This document shows positions 1 to 18,800 of a stretch of 64,000 bases of DNA, piece by piece. The DNA is taken from contig NC_080420.1 in assembly GCF_029873635.1 (NCBI RefSeq), positions 123,140,719 through 123,204,718 of the forward strand, in the 5' to 3' direction. A program made the translations under genes and the position numbers. The notes beneath the pieces are model-generated. The model saw only the letters and a program-made list of their open reading frames with translations. It did no database searches and was not told where the DNA came from. Each line of letters begins with the position of its first letter. Position 1 is the first letter of the stretch. Origin of the DNA: Malania oleifera (Eukaryota > Streptophyta > Magnoliopsida > Santalales > Ximeniaceae).

Positions 1-1684
1 TCAATATTCAATATATGGGATGAGCAAAGAACCAAAAAACACATTCTAAATCCTAATCATGTACTTTTCTCCATCCAACAAAAGATAAGAGGGTTGAATT
101 GGTTTGGCAGGGTTGCCAAATATCCTACAAAGGGGAAAAGTCACTAGCTTCAATGGATCTCTTGCAACATGTGCAGGCTCTGTTTTAGCAATTTACCATA
201 TTAAAAGAACCTGCACTGTTGAAATAAGTTTTAAGTACTTCCCATAATACATACTTTTATTTTAAAACGTTCCAAACGGAGACTAAAATGATCATATTGT
301 TAAGGCTCTACGTTAACAATTTCATATTTCGTTCGGATGTCCACAAATTTACAACCAGAAGTGCTATGACAAAAATATGACTCCCCAAAGTAAACGAAAC
401 TGTCATATTTAAAATTTTGGATTGAAAAACCCAACGCGTGTTAGCAAAATGAACATTATATTTAAAAAATGACCTATTTTTTTTTTATAGTATAGCATAA
501 ATATAAAAGAATAAGGAGTAAACCACCCCATCCCTTGATAATGAAAATAACTAGACTGAAATTTCTAACTTCCCACTCATTTCCAATGCAAGTTCCAAAA
601 ATGCCTTAGCAAACACCCAACCAAGAACCTATGCAACCAATCAATTTTTTAGCAGCCAACATGCAGCCTGCTGAAAAACATGAGACAAAACCATCCACCC
701 AAGAGGACTCAACCTACCATCCAGGGGGCTGCTTTCTGGAGAGCTACAAGATCTTCCTTATGACTGATCAAGCATGAGGAATATATATGGAAAGTATCTT
801 ATGTCACGAAGGTAATCGATTCGCCAAACCAACCATCACCATCGAACACATCAGCAGTCCTTCAGAGAAAAAAAAAATATACTTGCATGCAGTGAAAGGC
901 ACTACCTAAAATTTACAGTGCACCAGCCCCGTTGCACAACATCAGTGTCTTTGAACAAATGGTCCTACATTCGGCGCAACTGGGCCCATAATATGAAAAA
1001 AGCAAATCCCATTAGCAGGAACACCATGGTGATACAATGGGATTGACACATCGTGAATCCCATGTAAAAATCCTGTTGCCCGAAATTTTTTTCTTGAGTC
1101 ATGATAATTACAAGTAGGTATGGGAGTAAAACATGAGGGCAGTCCAGAAAAAACTTACCACCAACTTTTCTTCGGGTCCTGTGGAAGTAGGAAGGGGCGC
1201 CACTCTGGCCTTAAAATTAAACACGACTGAAATCCAAATACAAATAGATCATTTAGATTCATGCAAAAGATCATGGAGATATTTGTCTTCTATGTAATGT
1301 AGTGTTACAACGTATTGCAATATAGGGAGAAGGCGAGTGAGACGCCCGTTGAGGCTTGGGCAAGATTAAGTCGCATTTTCCTACATCTGCTTGTACACAA
1401 GGTAATACAAAGAAACATGACGGAAAGGAGCAGCTGAAGTAGAGGAAGAAACATGACTTCCATACAAGGACACTTTGCAGCTGGATATATCGTGCTTTTT
1501 ATACCATATCACAACCCAAGGAAAGGGCATTGCTTTCTTGCATGCGCAGGAATCAATCTCACCAAAATCTCCACCGGCACACCCTTTAACTCTGACCAGC
1601 CCATCAATAACAATCAATGAGAATTTTGTAATATGAAAAAGGTCATTGCTAGAAGAGAAAAATCTCATTAGAATGATCACGTAC
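1..1684 (-). other. Last intron of the GSK3-like kinase, running off the left edge
   Basis: The donor after exon 11 of the kinase sits at 1684-1683 (minus strand), after a split codon expected to begin the conserved GSK3 C-terminal segment. I searched 1-1684 on the minus strand for that segment (family pattern ELKGVP...PEHARKQC) and did not find it. The most likely reading is an intron of more than 1.6 kb with the last coding exon outside the window. No other coding or mobile sequence was recognised here. Confidence 0.55.
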
Positions 1685-8041
<6,357 letters not shown>

Positions 8042-9790
8042 TTTATAGAAAAAAAATGTCCCTGCTTACTCGTTTACCTCAGCAGAATTTATCATCTACT
8101 CAATGAATCAAAACAATACAATTAAAATCAGCTTAAAACTATTAATAAAACTGGCCTAACAATATTCCTTTGCTCATTCCCTCTAGCAGTTAAAAATCCT
8201 CAATGACTGCATCAGAAATTACATTTAAAAAAATGTGCATGTACGCCAAACCCCGTGAAATGCAACACATACAACACTATTTGAAATATGGGACTCAAAA
8301 GACCAAGAATCCACAACAAACAGAAGCATACAATTGATAGGGGCCAACGAAAGGTTACTTGTCTAATGAGATCTTGTTCTAGCTGTCAGGCTGACAGCAC
8401 TGATAATAAAGAAGGTTGTCACAACATCCAACTGCCAATTCATGCAGCATAATACCACAGACTCAATGGCTCACTGCAAAAGCATTGACCCATAAATGGA
8501 TACCTCTATTTAACTAACTTCAAATACACGGTGCTGGGTAAACTTGTGAATAACTCCAGTAACCTACTTGTTTTTGAACCTACCAGTCTTTAAAACTTCC
8601 TCATTGTCAATAAGCTTACTCATTAACACAACCCTGAAGATCCTCATTGTGCAATGTCTTCACAACCCTTTAGTACATTATCAAAAAATGACAACTCAAC
8701 AGACCTGAAGATCAAAATAAATCCCCAAAATTCACGGTGACTTATATCCACCTCCTAAAAGCAATAAATTTTACCCCTAGGGCAAGCTATACCCATGTAA
8801 GACAAACATGAGGTGCTAAGGAGTAGCAATAGCTTTCAGGCACCAGCAAGTGTCAACCGAACCAAAATTTTCACTGTTAGTAACAAGATAATTCCGCTGT
8901 GACAACGCACTCAACTGGTGAAAGCATTACCCTCATTCTTAATCCCGCGGAAAAACACTTTTTCTCCATATTCAATAAGTACAAAATTTTATTTAACAAC
9001 GAACATAATCAGAAAATAACTTTAAAAATATCTGTTCATAATTTGCCTGATGCGCCTCACTAGTCCCCAACACATACTAAATGCTTCAATAAAATACCAC
9101 AATTCCAACAACCCATGAAGCAAAAAACCAAAAACAAGATCAAGAAATTAAAGCAAAATAAGTCTCTGCTTTCTCTGTGGCCGGCTCCCAGTGAGAAAGT
9201 GAGCGGGAGAGAGAGAGAGAGAGAGAGATCAACAGATCAGTTGTTTTGGCATCGACCCAGAAGATATCTTCATCTACCAAACACACACGAAAAAAAACGG
9301 AAGTACAAAATTTAATACAAATCTTCTCGCCCCCAGAACAGCGACTCGCATACAAATAAAGAAACAAAATTAAACAAGAAAAAATAAAGATTTAAGAATT
9401 AAAGACTTCCCAAAAAAAAAAAAAGGAATGAGGACACAGATCTCACTTCATTTTTTTTTTTTTGGAAAAGAATCAACACAACAACAAAAAAATGCCCAGA
9501 AAAAGAAACAACAAAAACACCACCAAATCCACGGATCCAAACCGACAAACCCAGAAAAACCCACGACCCAATTCAAACAAACCCACATAAAACAAATTAC
9601 AACAAAAATTCGCAGCAACTATATTCAAAACCCATAAAGAAATGAGAATCAAAACAGAGGAAGGAATAAGCGTACAGATCAAAACGCTCCTCGGCGAGGC
9701 TTCCGACCGCGGCGACGACGACCGGTGGCTCAGATAAGAGCAGGAGCGAGAGAGAGAGGGAACCAGAGATCCATTTCTCTCCTATTTTTT
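8042..9790 (-). promoter_or_regulatory. 5' leader, leader intron and promoter-proximal region of the kinase gene
   Basis: Upstream of the ATG, the minus strand has an acceptor-like AG at 8063-8062 and a donor-like GT at 9675-9674. Between 9676 and about 9785 lies a CT-rich, GC-richer leader-like sequence. I infer a 5' leader split by an intron of about 1.6 kb, common in this family. No clear TATA box was seen upstream of 9790. A (GA)n tract at 9207-9228 lies inside the inferred intron. Confidence 0.5.
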
Positions 9791-10489
9791 TCACCTATGG
9801 CTTGTTTTTGTTAACTCTCTCTCTTTTTTTTTCCTTTTTTGTGCGTTGTGTGGTGGTATGATGCGTTGGGGGTTGTGTATGAGTATTGAATTTGTTGTTT
9901 TTGGCTTTTATTTTATTTGTTTTTTGAAAATGTTGTGAATGCTGTGTCCAACTTTTTGACCATTCAAAAGAACTTTGGTTTTTGTCCCTCATTTTATTAT
10001 GGTAGGGAAGAAAATCTATGTATGAGGTGAAGGGCAATGATTTGCAAATGCCACACCACAAACTTTGTTTTCCTTAATTCTTTTTTTTTTTTTTTTTCCT
10101 TTTAGATAGCTATAGCCTTGACTTATTTTTTGTGTAGGGTATATTTCCTTTTCTTAGATAGCTAAGATTTATAAGAAAATAAAATTGAAAACTTAAAATG
10201 ACAAAAGTAAAAACCAACAATTTGATATAAATCTCGTCATTACGTAGGAAGGGGAAAAGTACCTTTCTTCGATTTCAAATTTATGGGTTTTTTCGAAAAG
10301 AACTGAAAGGTTAGGTTAATATAGAATTTGTCGATCTTTAAGAAGAATTTTTAAAAATAATTTAAGAAATGAAATAGTCATTCAAGTAGTTGAAACTCAT
10401 CCAATCAAGTTGACTTTTCTTCACAATTATTTTTTTGAAAATATTGAATAAACGATACGTCGGTTATGTTTTTACTACGATCTTACTGA

Positions 10490-11320
10490 GTTTTTCTAAA
10501 ACATTCAAAATGACTCTTTTATTTAATCATCTTTCCCTTTTAGTTGTTTTACATATTTCAAAAGTTGTGTTTTGAGTGATGAATATTAGGTACTGAATTT
10601 GAATTTTGTAAGTTCAAATAAAATTTAATTTAATTTTATATTATATATTGTCTAAATTCACACAGATTAAAATTTAAAGTTTGTTTAGAACCAAACATCC
10701 TTACAAAGGTGAAACATCCACTCAAATGAAAACAAAAATTAATTTACCTTCTACTTAGGTGCGTATTTAGTGAATGCAACTATTGCTCTTTTTTTTATGG
10801 ATGATGATTTTGTTGTTTCGTTTGATGGTCAAAAGGGTGTGTATTTTCTTATTTAGGATTATTCTTTTGAAAAGATTTAAAATGTCATAAACAGATTATG
10901 TTTTTCCCATTAATACATAGAAAAAGAGGGACAATACTCTGACTCTTCTTTATCTTTTAAATAAAAAAATGAAAAAAGTTAGCAATATCTTGAAAAACAC
11001 TATGTCAATTAATGAGGTATTACTATCATTTTTCTAAAGCATTTAAAATGACTCTTTTCTTTTTTTAAAAAATCTATCTTTTTCTTCTATTTGATTTGCA
11101 TGTTTCTACGTTGTGGTTGAATTATGAGTTTTAAGCATTAAATTTGTGTTTTATAAATCAAAATAAATTCTAACCTAATTTAATATTGTATAGTAACCAA
11201 ACTTCCTAACCAAAAGGCAAAGGGTGAAAGAATTCTTCTCCACTCAAATGAAAAATAAAGAGAAAAAAATGATTTACTTACCAAGTTAGGTGTGTATTTA
11301 GTGAAATGCAACTAATGTTT
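10490..11320. repeat. Decayed direct duplication, about 540-bp period
   Basis: The stretch 10490-10790 resembles 11030-11320. Matching landmarks include TCTAAA(A/G)CATT(C/T)AAAATGACTC near 10495 and 11033, and TATTTAGTGAA(A)TGCAACTA near 10763 and 11293. Numerous substitutions and indels indicate an old event. Confidence 0.55.
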
Positions 11321-12447
11321 TTTTTTTTTTTCTGTGTGGATAGTGAGTATTGCTAACCATTTAATAAGACTTTTGTGTCGCTAATTATTGATCTTAATAA
11401 AGAATAAAATATGGGTATGATCATTTGATGCTAACGGCATTTAAAGTACAATGAAAGCATCTTTAAATACAATTACTAATAAAATATAGCAATTAAGTAA
11501 TGTTACGCCCTTTTTGCCTTTCATCCCCAGCTACCCTTTTTCATAAATTTTTATGACTTAATTAAAAGACTAAAAAAATAAAATAACTTTTCATACCATA
11601 GTGTTATTATTAACTAGAAAAGTTTTTGAATGTTACAACAACCATTTTAAGTCAAAAAATTATAACGATCGAGTGGATGAAACAATGTTTTATTTTAATA
11701 ATTTGAAGCAAATATGAACTTTGTGATTTCAAAATGCACATTTTCATATTTATTGTTCACAATCATACGTTTGCAAGCCAAAAACAAATAGCTCATAATA
11801 ACCCAATTAAGAATGCATTAATAGGAAAAAAAAATATTCCAATTTAGGTAGTGTTTGAGAGTATGAATTTTGTACCTTGAGTTTGGATTTTAATGAATTT
11901 AGATAAATTTTAATACAACTTTATATTACATCTTATCCAAATTTAAGAAATTTCCAAGCATCGGGTTAGTGTTTTTTATTATATATACTAAGTAAATATG
12001 TAGAAAGAAAAAGGAAAAAAAAAAAAAGATTCGGATACTCGTATGAACTATAGTCAATTCAAACCTGCACAAATATGAACAATTACTCAAATACCTGTTC
12101 ATTCATGAATTGGGTCACTCAAACCATTAAACAAAAGTTGAAGCACCACGTATTAGTAATTGAAGAATTTAGTACCTTTAATATCTTTTGGAATACATTT
12201 GGCTAGTAGGATTAGGTTTTGTAGGACTATACTAAAAAAGAAAAATGAAACTAAATTGATTATGATAGTTATGATATCTACCATCTATAAAAGACGGAAT
12301 AGTTATAAGTGGAACACATTTTTGTTTTCACTATTAGGCTTTTGTGCAAAAAAAAAATTCTTTCCTTTTTATCGGCCAGTGAAAGAATTGATTAGCTCTA
12401 ACTTATTTACATCAGGAAGGACCCTCTCTCCCTCAATCCATTCAATC

Positions 12448-12448
<1 letters not shown>

Positions 12449-12477
<29 letters not shown>
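12449..12477. repeat. (TA)n microsatellite
   Basis: About fourteen uninterrupted TA dinucleotides in AT-rich spacer. Confidence 0.9.
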
Positions 12478-12478
<1 letters not shown>

Positions 12479-13386
12479 AATTTAAAAGAGCTTAGCCCAC
12501 TTTAAAACACTCTTAAGCCATTTTTAATATCTAAAAAACATGAGGATCAAGATTGCATCGAAAATGAAAATAAAATCAATATTCAAAAGATATAATAGAA
12601 AATATTTTTTAATAGTAAATTTAAGCTATGAGCTTTAAAATTTTAACAGAAAAACATTAAAAGGGATGCGAGAATCTTAATTCGAGTGAGAAAAATGATT
12701 TTTATACCTTAAAATAATAATCTATTGCAATACAAAAAAATAAAAATTATTTTTTTAATGTTTTAAGAATGAAAATAAGTCAATTCTACTAATTTATTTA
12801 AAGTAACTATGTGATTTTTCAATTGGATGGTCAAAAGTGCGCCCGAATCACAGTGGATGCGAATATTCGAGCGCTCCTTTCGGCCACTGCCGCCTAAAGA
12901 CGAGCCCAAGCCTAACCCCAGGTGATAAAAATCAATAAGATGAAATGACAATAGGGCCCTCGAAGGAGGCAAGACCCAAAACCTGTGGGGCACAGCACAT
13001 GGTTTTACGAGTTCAAGGTCAGTGTCGGAATTAGGTAAATGTCAGGGGCCTGCCTAATAGGAGACTCACCCTTTGTTTTATTTTTTTGGATAATCGTTTT
13101 GAAAAATAGGCTTACCCAAAATGAAAGAGAGATTGAAAAAAAAAAAATTAGGTTAACATTTTGGCATTTAGAGAGCCAAAAACAACCAATAATCCAAATC
13201 AAATCGAATCAAAACTTGGTTAGTCGTTGTTTAGTTCAATTTTAGGGTGTATAGTTTCGAATGAACATTATCAATTCGATTTTCATGTTGAATTTTCAAA
13301 ATCCATAATTAAACTAAGTGAATTGAATCGATATATATGAATTATAATAACTTATAAAAAAGCATCATAATATATGATATAATTAA

Positions 13387-13414
13387 TCTCTCTCTCTCAC
13401 ACACACACACACAC
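13387..13414. repeat. Compound (TC)n(AC)n microsatellite
   Basis: A run of TC repeats passes directly into AC repeats. Confidence 0.9.
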
Positions 13415-13992
13415 ATTGAGTTTATTTTTTTATTAATGAAAATTTAATTACAGACTTAACATAAAGTTGAAAATGAAAAAAAAAATTGTCATATTTACAT
13501 TTTATTGAGTAGAAACACTTTTTAAAATTAATTAGGATAAAATACGCTGACCTCCCCTGAGGTTTTACAAAAAGATAACTTTGAAGTTTTAAAATTTTCA
13601 GAAACTTTCCCTTAGGTTTCAAGAATTTTAAAGACCTTTCTTGAAATTTACTAAAAAGACACAAATATTTTCTTATATTTTGAAAAAGGTAAATTTTTTT
13701 CAATAGAAGTCTGTGTTCTTTTGGCAAATTTCATAAAAGATATGTGAAATTTTTGACATATCAGGAGAGATCTATAACATTTTTTAAATCTTACAAGAAA
13801 TTTCTATCTTTTTATGAAATTTCATGAGAAAAGAGTTTCCTTTGCCTAATTAATTATTTAATCACTAGAGCTCGCATACTATAACTGAAGCAATCATTCA
13901 GCAACTAATAGTTTTTATTTCATGTTAAGATAAATTTGTCAAACTAATGGAATTAGTTCAATTCAAGGTTTTGGCATTTAGTTCTATTCCAT

Positions 13993-13993
13993 G

Positions 13994-14027
<34 letters not shown>

Positions 14028-14028
14028 G
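13993..14028. repeat. (CT)n microsatellite
   Basis: CT repeats with one TTT interruption. Confidence 0.9.
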
Positions 14029-14969
14029 AAATTATATTATAGCCAGCAGTAGTAACAGGTAGGCTTTGGACAATACTTCATGTAATTAAGTCAATTCATC
14101 ATTTCCTTTAATCTTATCCAACTCCACATCCATCTACATAATCGAGTTTGATTGGTTTAGCATATATGGTTCGTTCGAGTCCAAGATGACTAAAGCTTGT
14201 TTAATGTTAGTAAACTTATCAACCCATTTACATCACTCATCGTGTAAAGGTCTTATAAAAATAATATTAAAAACTAGGAAAGATGATTCGTTGGGAGTTT
14301 ATTGAAAATTTGTGGAGCCAATTTGAGACACTCGTAGTCTAATTAGGTATAATTATTTTTACTAATAAAATATTTGTAATATAAAGTTTTGACAGCATAC
14401 AAAACTCAATGTAAAATGACAATACAACAAATTTTATAAATCTATGACATGAAATAATTATTTTTAAATTTTATTTCCGTCATATTTCACTTTATCTTGA
14501 AGGAATAAATATATTCCATAAAACGAAGCATTGTGTAAGTTTGTTTTGTAGAATTGAATATGCTCGAGACACGACATTAGAAGCTTAAAATAGAAATGTA
14601 AGATCTTTATATGTAAACCAATGATCAAGCAAAAACTTTTATGAATCATAACATGAAATTAATCCTATTTATTTCATCTTAAATGAATTAATGAAATATC
14701 ACAAGTTTTTTACCATGACTGAGGATTGAAGGTTTGCAACGGACGGGGAGGAGGATGGGAGTCCAGATGGGTACTGGACGAGAAGTTGGCTATAGAGCCA
14801 ACCATGATCAGAGAGGGATGAACGCAGGCAATGGCAATGCCACCATCTGTTTTAAATACTTACTGCTGCAAAGGCATTTCTTTTCAACGCCCACATTGAT
14901 GGCGAGAGGGGAAGAAGAGGAAATAAAGATGGGCGGACATGGCACAAGGGTTGATTCCAGGGACAGTGA

Positions 14970-15140
14970 AACCATTCCAGTCCATTTGGATAGGAATCAC
15001 AATTTCCCCCAGTGATAGAATTACTATTCCGGTGCAGATCTGATTCTGTAAACCAAACCAAAGCAAACCAAAGAATGCTACTCCATTCCTAAAATCTGAT
15101 TTCATTCCTAGTTTAATTCGCAAACCATACAGGGGATTAG
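14970..15140. mobile_element. Possible MITE fragment
   Basis: The segment has the phrase style GGAATG / CATTCC plus TTTGGTTTGCTTTGG (minus strand), seen in common plant MITE termini. I could not find clean inverted ends or a target duplication, so the call rests on resemblance only. Confidence 0.25.
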
Positions 15141-15313
15141 ATTAATGTAATAACTTCTCCACTATACTCTTTTCTCATCCATTGGAAGCCCAATTCTCCA
15201 CCATCAAAACTCTACTTGAAACTACAAGCAACTCTAATATGAAAAATCTAAAAATATCCGCAAGAATTGTACTGGCGAAACGCACAGGATTGAAAAATCG
15301 ACTTTTTGGTGGT

Positions 15314-15333
15314 GGGGGGGGGGGGGGGGGGGG
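15314..15333 (+). repeat. Uninterrupted 20-G run
   Basis: Twenty consecutive Gs about 0.5 kb downstream of the RPAP2 stop codon. The run is quadruplex-prone and its length is error-prone in sequencing. Confidence 0.85.
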
Positions 15334-15849
15334 TAAAGCCCCAAAAACTTCTTCCTGAACGAACTTTAAGTTAGAATACCTTCTAAATAACAATATTCTA
15401 CATGATTTGACAATGCTCTTAGATTCAAGAAACTCCTATGAACAAATTTTCACTAAAAGAATAAAGCATGAACCTCCACTACAACAGCACGAGTAGCATT
15501 TTTACCTCAACTTAAAAATGATAAGCTTCCATATGAAAAATCTTAAAATACATCCACAAAGACTAGACACAATGCCCTAGAGTGGAGTCTACATATCCCA
15601 TGAAGATGTTTAATTGTTTGTGTACAGAATATTTAGGACAGATCAAAGAGTGGGAGCAAAAATCTGGTCCACCATGGCAATCTGTGTCTAATGGTCTCCA
15701 GATTCAATAACATAAGGCCAAAGGCAACAGCAATTTTTATACCATATTGAATAATTTATGATAAAAAGATTTCTGTACAGTTTCAAATATTTGGAAGACA
15801 TTTATTGATTTCAGGAAATCCTGATCGGGAAACAGAGATTTCTGTTTCA

Positions 15850-18800
15850 TTAACCTCCCATCTGTGAAGAAAGCTGAGGCGATCGGCCAAGGGGGATGAT
15901 GAGATCCCTCATAACCTCGTAATCTTCCACGCCTATTTGGGCGCCATCAAGAACCTGTTTAGCGCAAAAGCAGATGGGGCATTAAGATGGTCAGAGAGAG
16001 AAAATGCAGCAAATATCAGGAATGCGATTAGGTTCCACAGTAACAAATTTATTGTTCATGTCTCATTGAAAAAAGCACACTGCACGATATCAGAGTTTGA
16101 TGTGTTAGCTACCTGTCGTTGTTTTTAGAAAACTGAAGTTTTCAAATTGGGTATTGCATAGCCCAACTTTCAGCCAGTCACCCCAAAATCATTTTGCAAG
16201 ATACTTGGTTCCTTCCAAATGTGTGTTTTCTTATGCAGAAGTTAGGCAACAAAAAAGTAATAAATAGCCCAACTTTCTGCCAGACACCCCAAAGTCATTT
16301 CGCATGATACTTGGTTCCTTCCAAAAGTGTGTTTTCTTTTGCAGAAGTTAGGCAACAAAAAAGTAATAAATAGATTCCTCTTAAATTTAAGAATCTTCTC
16401 ATGCACATCAAGGACATCTTGAAATGGACATTTCACCGACATTCCCAAGCACAAAAAATAAAAAAAAATAACCACTGAACACATTACTTTGACATAATTT
16501 TGGACATTCAACAAACTGACTGCCCAAAATCCAAATAAACAGATCTCAGGATCAATGAAATTATCTTAGGGCCTACGAAGATTGATGCATTTGAATATTA
16601 CATCCACCATAGATAAAATAAAGAAAAATATAGAAAGAGAAAATTCAATAAAATTTGGCATCTCACCTTATGAAGCAACAACCTCCTATCTGTCAAGTGT
16701 GGGGTAAGTGAAGGGATCCTACAAACAGAAAGCGCTTCAATAAACAGAAGGTCAATCACTTGCCACTGTTTCACTTGGAATGATGGAACTGCATCCATAA
16801 AAGACATTGTATCCAGCAAGTGCCCCTGCATAAAAACCTGTTAGTGAGCGTGCCTGTGCGCACAAACACAAAATGTAACAAATATATTTTTTGCAATGTT
16901 ACAATGAACTTGGTAAACTAGCAACTGACATAAATGAAATGCTAAATAAATCAACTGGAATATAGAATTTGTTCAAATCATACATGGTTGGTGATGAAAA
17001 GCCAAAACTAGCAAGCCAGTTACTTGGTTTGAATAGCCAAAAGCAAAGTCAAAAGAGTAAATAGCAGAAGTCACTTATGTTAGAATACTACTTTACCTAA
17101 AAGGTTAAGCTGTCAGGTTGTGGACCAACAATGTATATCAAGCTTTAACACTCCCCTGCACGCGCAGCCCAACAGCAAGTGAAGAGATACACAGAGAATA
17201 GATAACACCCCATTACGGTGAACATAAAAATTTTTTGAACACCACATAATAAATGCAAGCAACAAGACTACTAGAACTCAGGACCTCCTGGTAACCAACT
17301 CTGAAACCACTTTTCCTCAAAGCTTAAGTCGTTAGGTTGAGGTTGCGAGCCAACAATGTGTATAAAGCAATAAAAACTTAAAATGTGCTTGTTCATGGAA
17401 TCGCAGCTGTCTCTCTGGAACATCCCCACGATTCTTCGAAGCCATATATTTGTCTATGAGAACACTTTTGTTTGGTTTTGCATTATAGGATACCTGGAGA
17501 ATCTACACAGGATATCCATGTCTGTATTTGGTTCAACATGGGAATCCTACCAAGTCTTTCAATATGATTCCAAAATATACTTAGCCAGTGTAAAAAAATA
17601 GATGAAAAATATGCAATTTTTTCATACTTCATGAAGGAATTATTATAATACTACAATATCGTCAATACAGTAGCAGCAGCAAGGGAGATGAACAGAACAG
17701 CAGTAAGGGTACTGCCCAAGGGGGAAATAGGGTGATAAAGAAAGAGGGGAGGAAGAGGAAAAAGAGCGAAGGAAGCAGGAAGAAGAGGAGAGGGAGAAGG
17801 AGATGAACACTCACTTCTCCATTCAATTCATAAAACTAACTCTTATAAGGTTTCTGGCCCTACTTACAAGAAAGCCTCAAGCACAAGAGATCACACTTCA
17901 ACAACAACAACAAAACCAAGCCTTAGTCCCACTAAGTAGGATCGACTATATGAATCCTTTTCCGCCAATTTATCTGATCATGGACCATTTCTTTTAATAG
18001 ATTTAAGGATATTAAATTCTTACTCACTATCTCCTCCCAAGTTATTTTAGGTCTACCCCTACCCCTTCTACTGCCCCTCACAATAACTAAATCACTCTTC
18101 CTCACAGGTGCACTATAAGGCCTACATTGCAAGTGTCCATACCATCGGAGTCGTCCCTCCCTTATCTTATCTTCTATAAGAGTTACACCTAACTTATCAC
18201 GAATATGTTCATTCCTTAATTTATCTTTTAATGTTATACCACTCATCCATCTAAGCATTCTCATCTCGGTAACTTTTACTTTTTGGATATTTTGTTTCTT
18301 CGTCGCCCAACATTCCGATCCATATAGCATAACTGGTCTTATAGCTGTCCTATAAAAACGTCCTTTTCAATTTTAAGGGTATTCTACGATCACATAGCAC
18401 ACTTGAAGCACTTCTCCATTTTAACTAACCTGCTTTAACTTTATGCATTACATTATCTTCAATTTCTCCTTCAGCTAGCATAATAGATCCAAGGTATCGA
18501 AATCTACAAGTGCTATTTATTTCTTCATCATCAAGTTTAACTTTATCTTCAATATTCCTCCTATCATTACTAAAATTACATTTCATATATTTTGTTTTAT
18601 TTCTACTTATCCTAAAGCCTCTAGATTCCAAAGCTTCTCTCCATAATTCTAACTCAGCCTCTACTCCGTCCCTAGTTTCGTCAATTAATACAATATCATC
18701 TGCAAACAACATACATCATGGAACCTCCTTTTGAATACTCTTAGTCAATTGGTCCATCATACAAGAGATCACACTTAAATCCCCAAAATACATGAAATTA

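Larger units (their letters stand above)
9791..15849. other. AT-rich intergenic spacer
   Basis: About 6 kb between the kinase promoter and the RPAP2 stop codon. It contains a decayed direct duplication (10.49-11.32 kb), microsatellites, a GC-richer island at 12.84-13.08 kb, a 20-G run and a possible MITE near 15 kb. A phrase CCTCCCCTGAGGTTTT near 13.55 kb begins a further repeat-like stretch to about 13.85 kb. No convincing gene was found. Confidence 0.7.

Noticed and set aside
9115-9794. Short open frames on both strands in the kinase leader region
   Set aside because: GA/CT and A-rich low complexity, no family similarity, inside the inferred leader intron.
15175-15393. Proline-rich minus-strand frame
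   Set aside because: The prolines come from the 20-G run. No other support.
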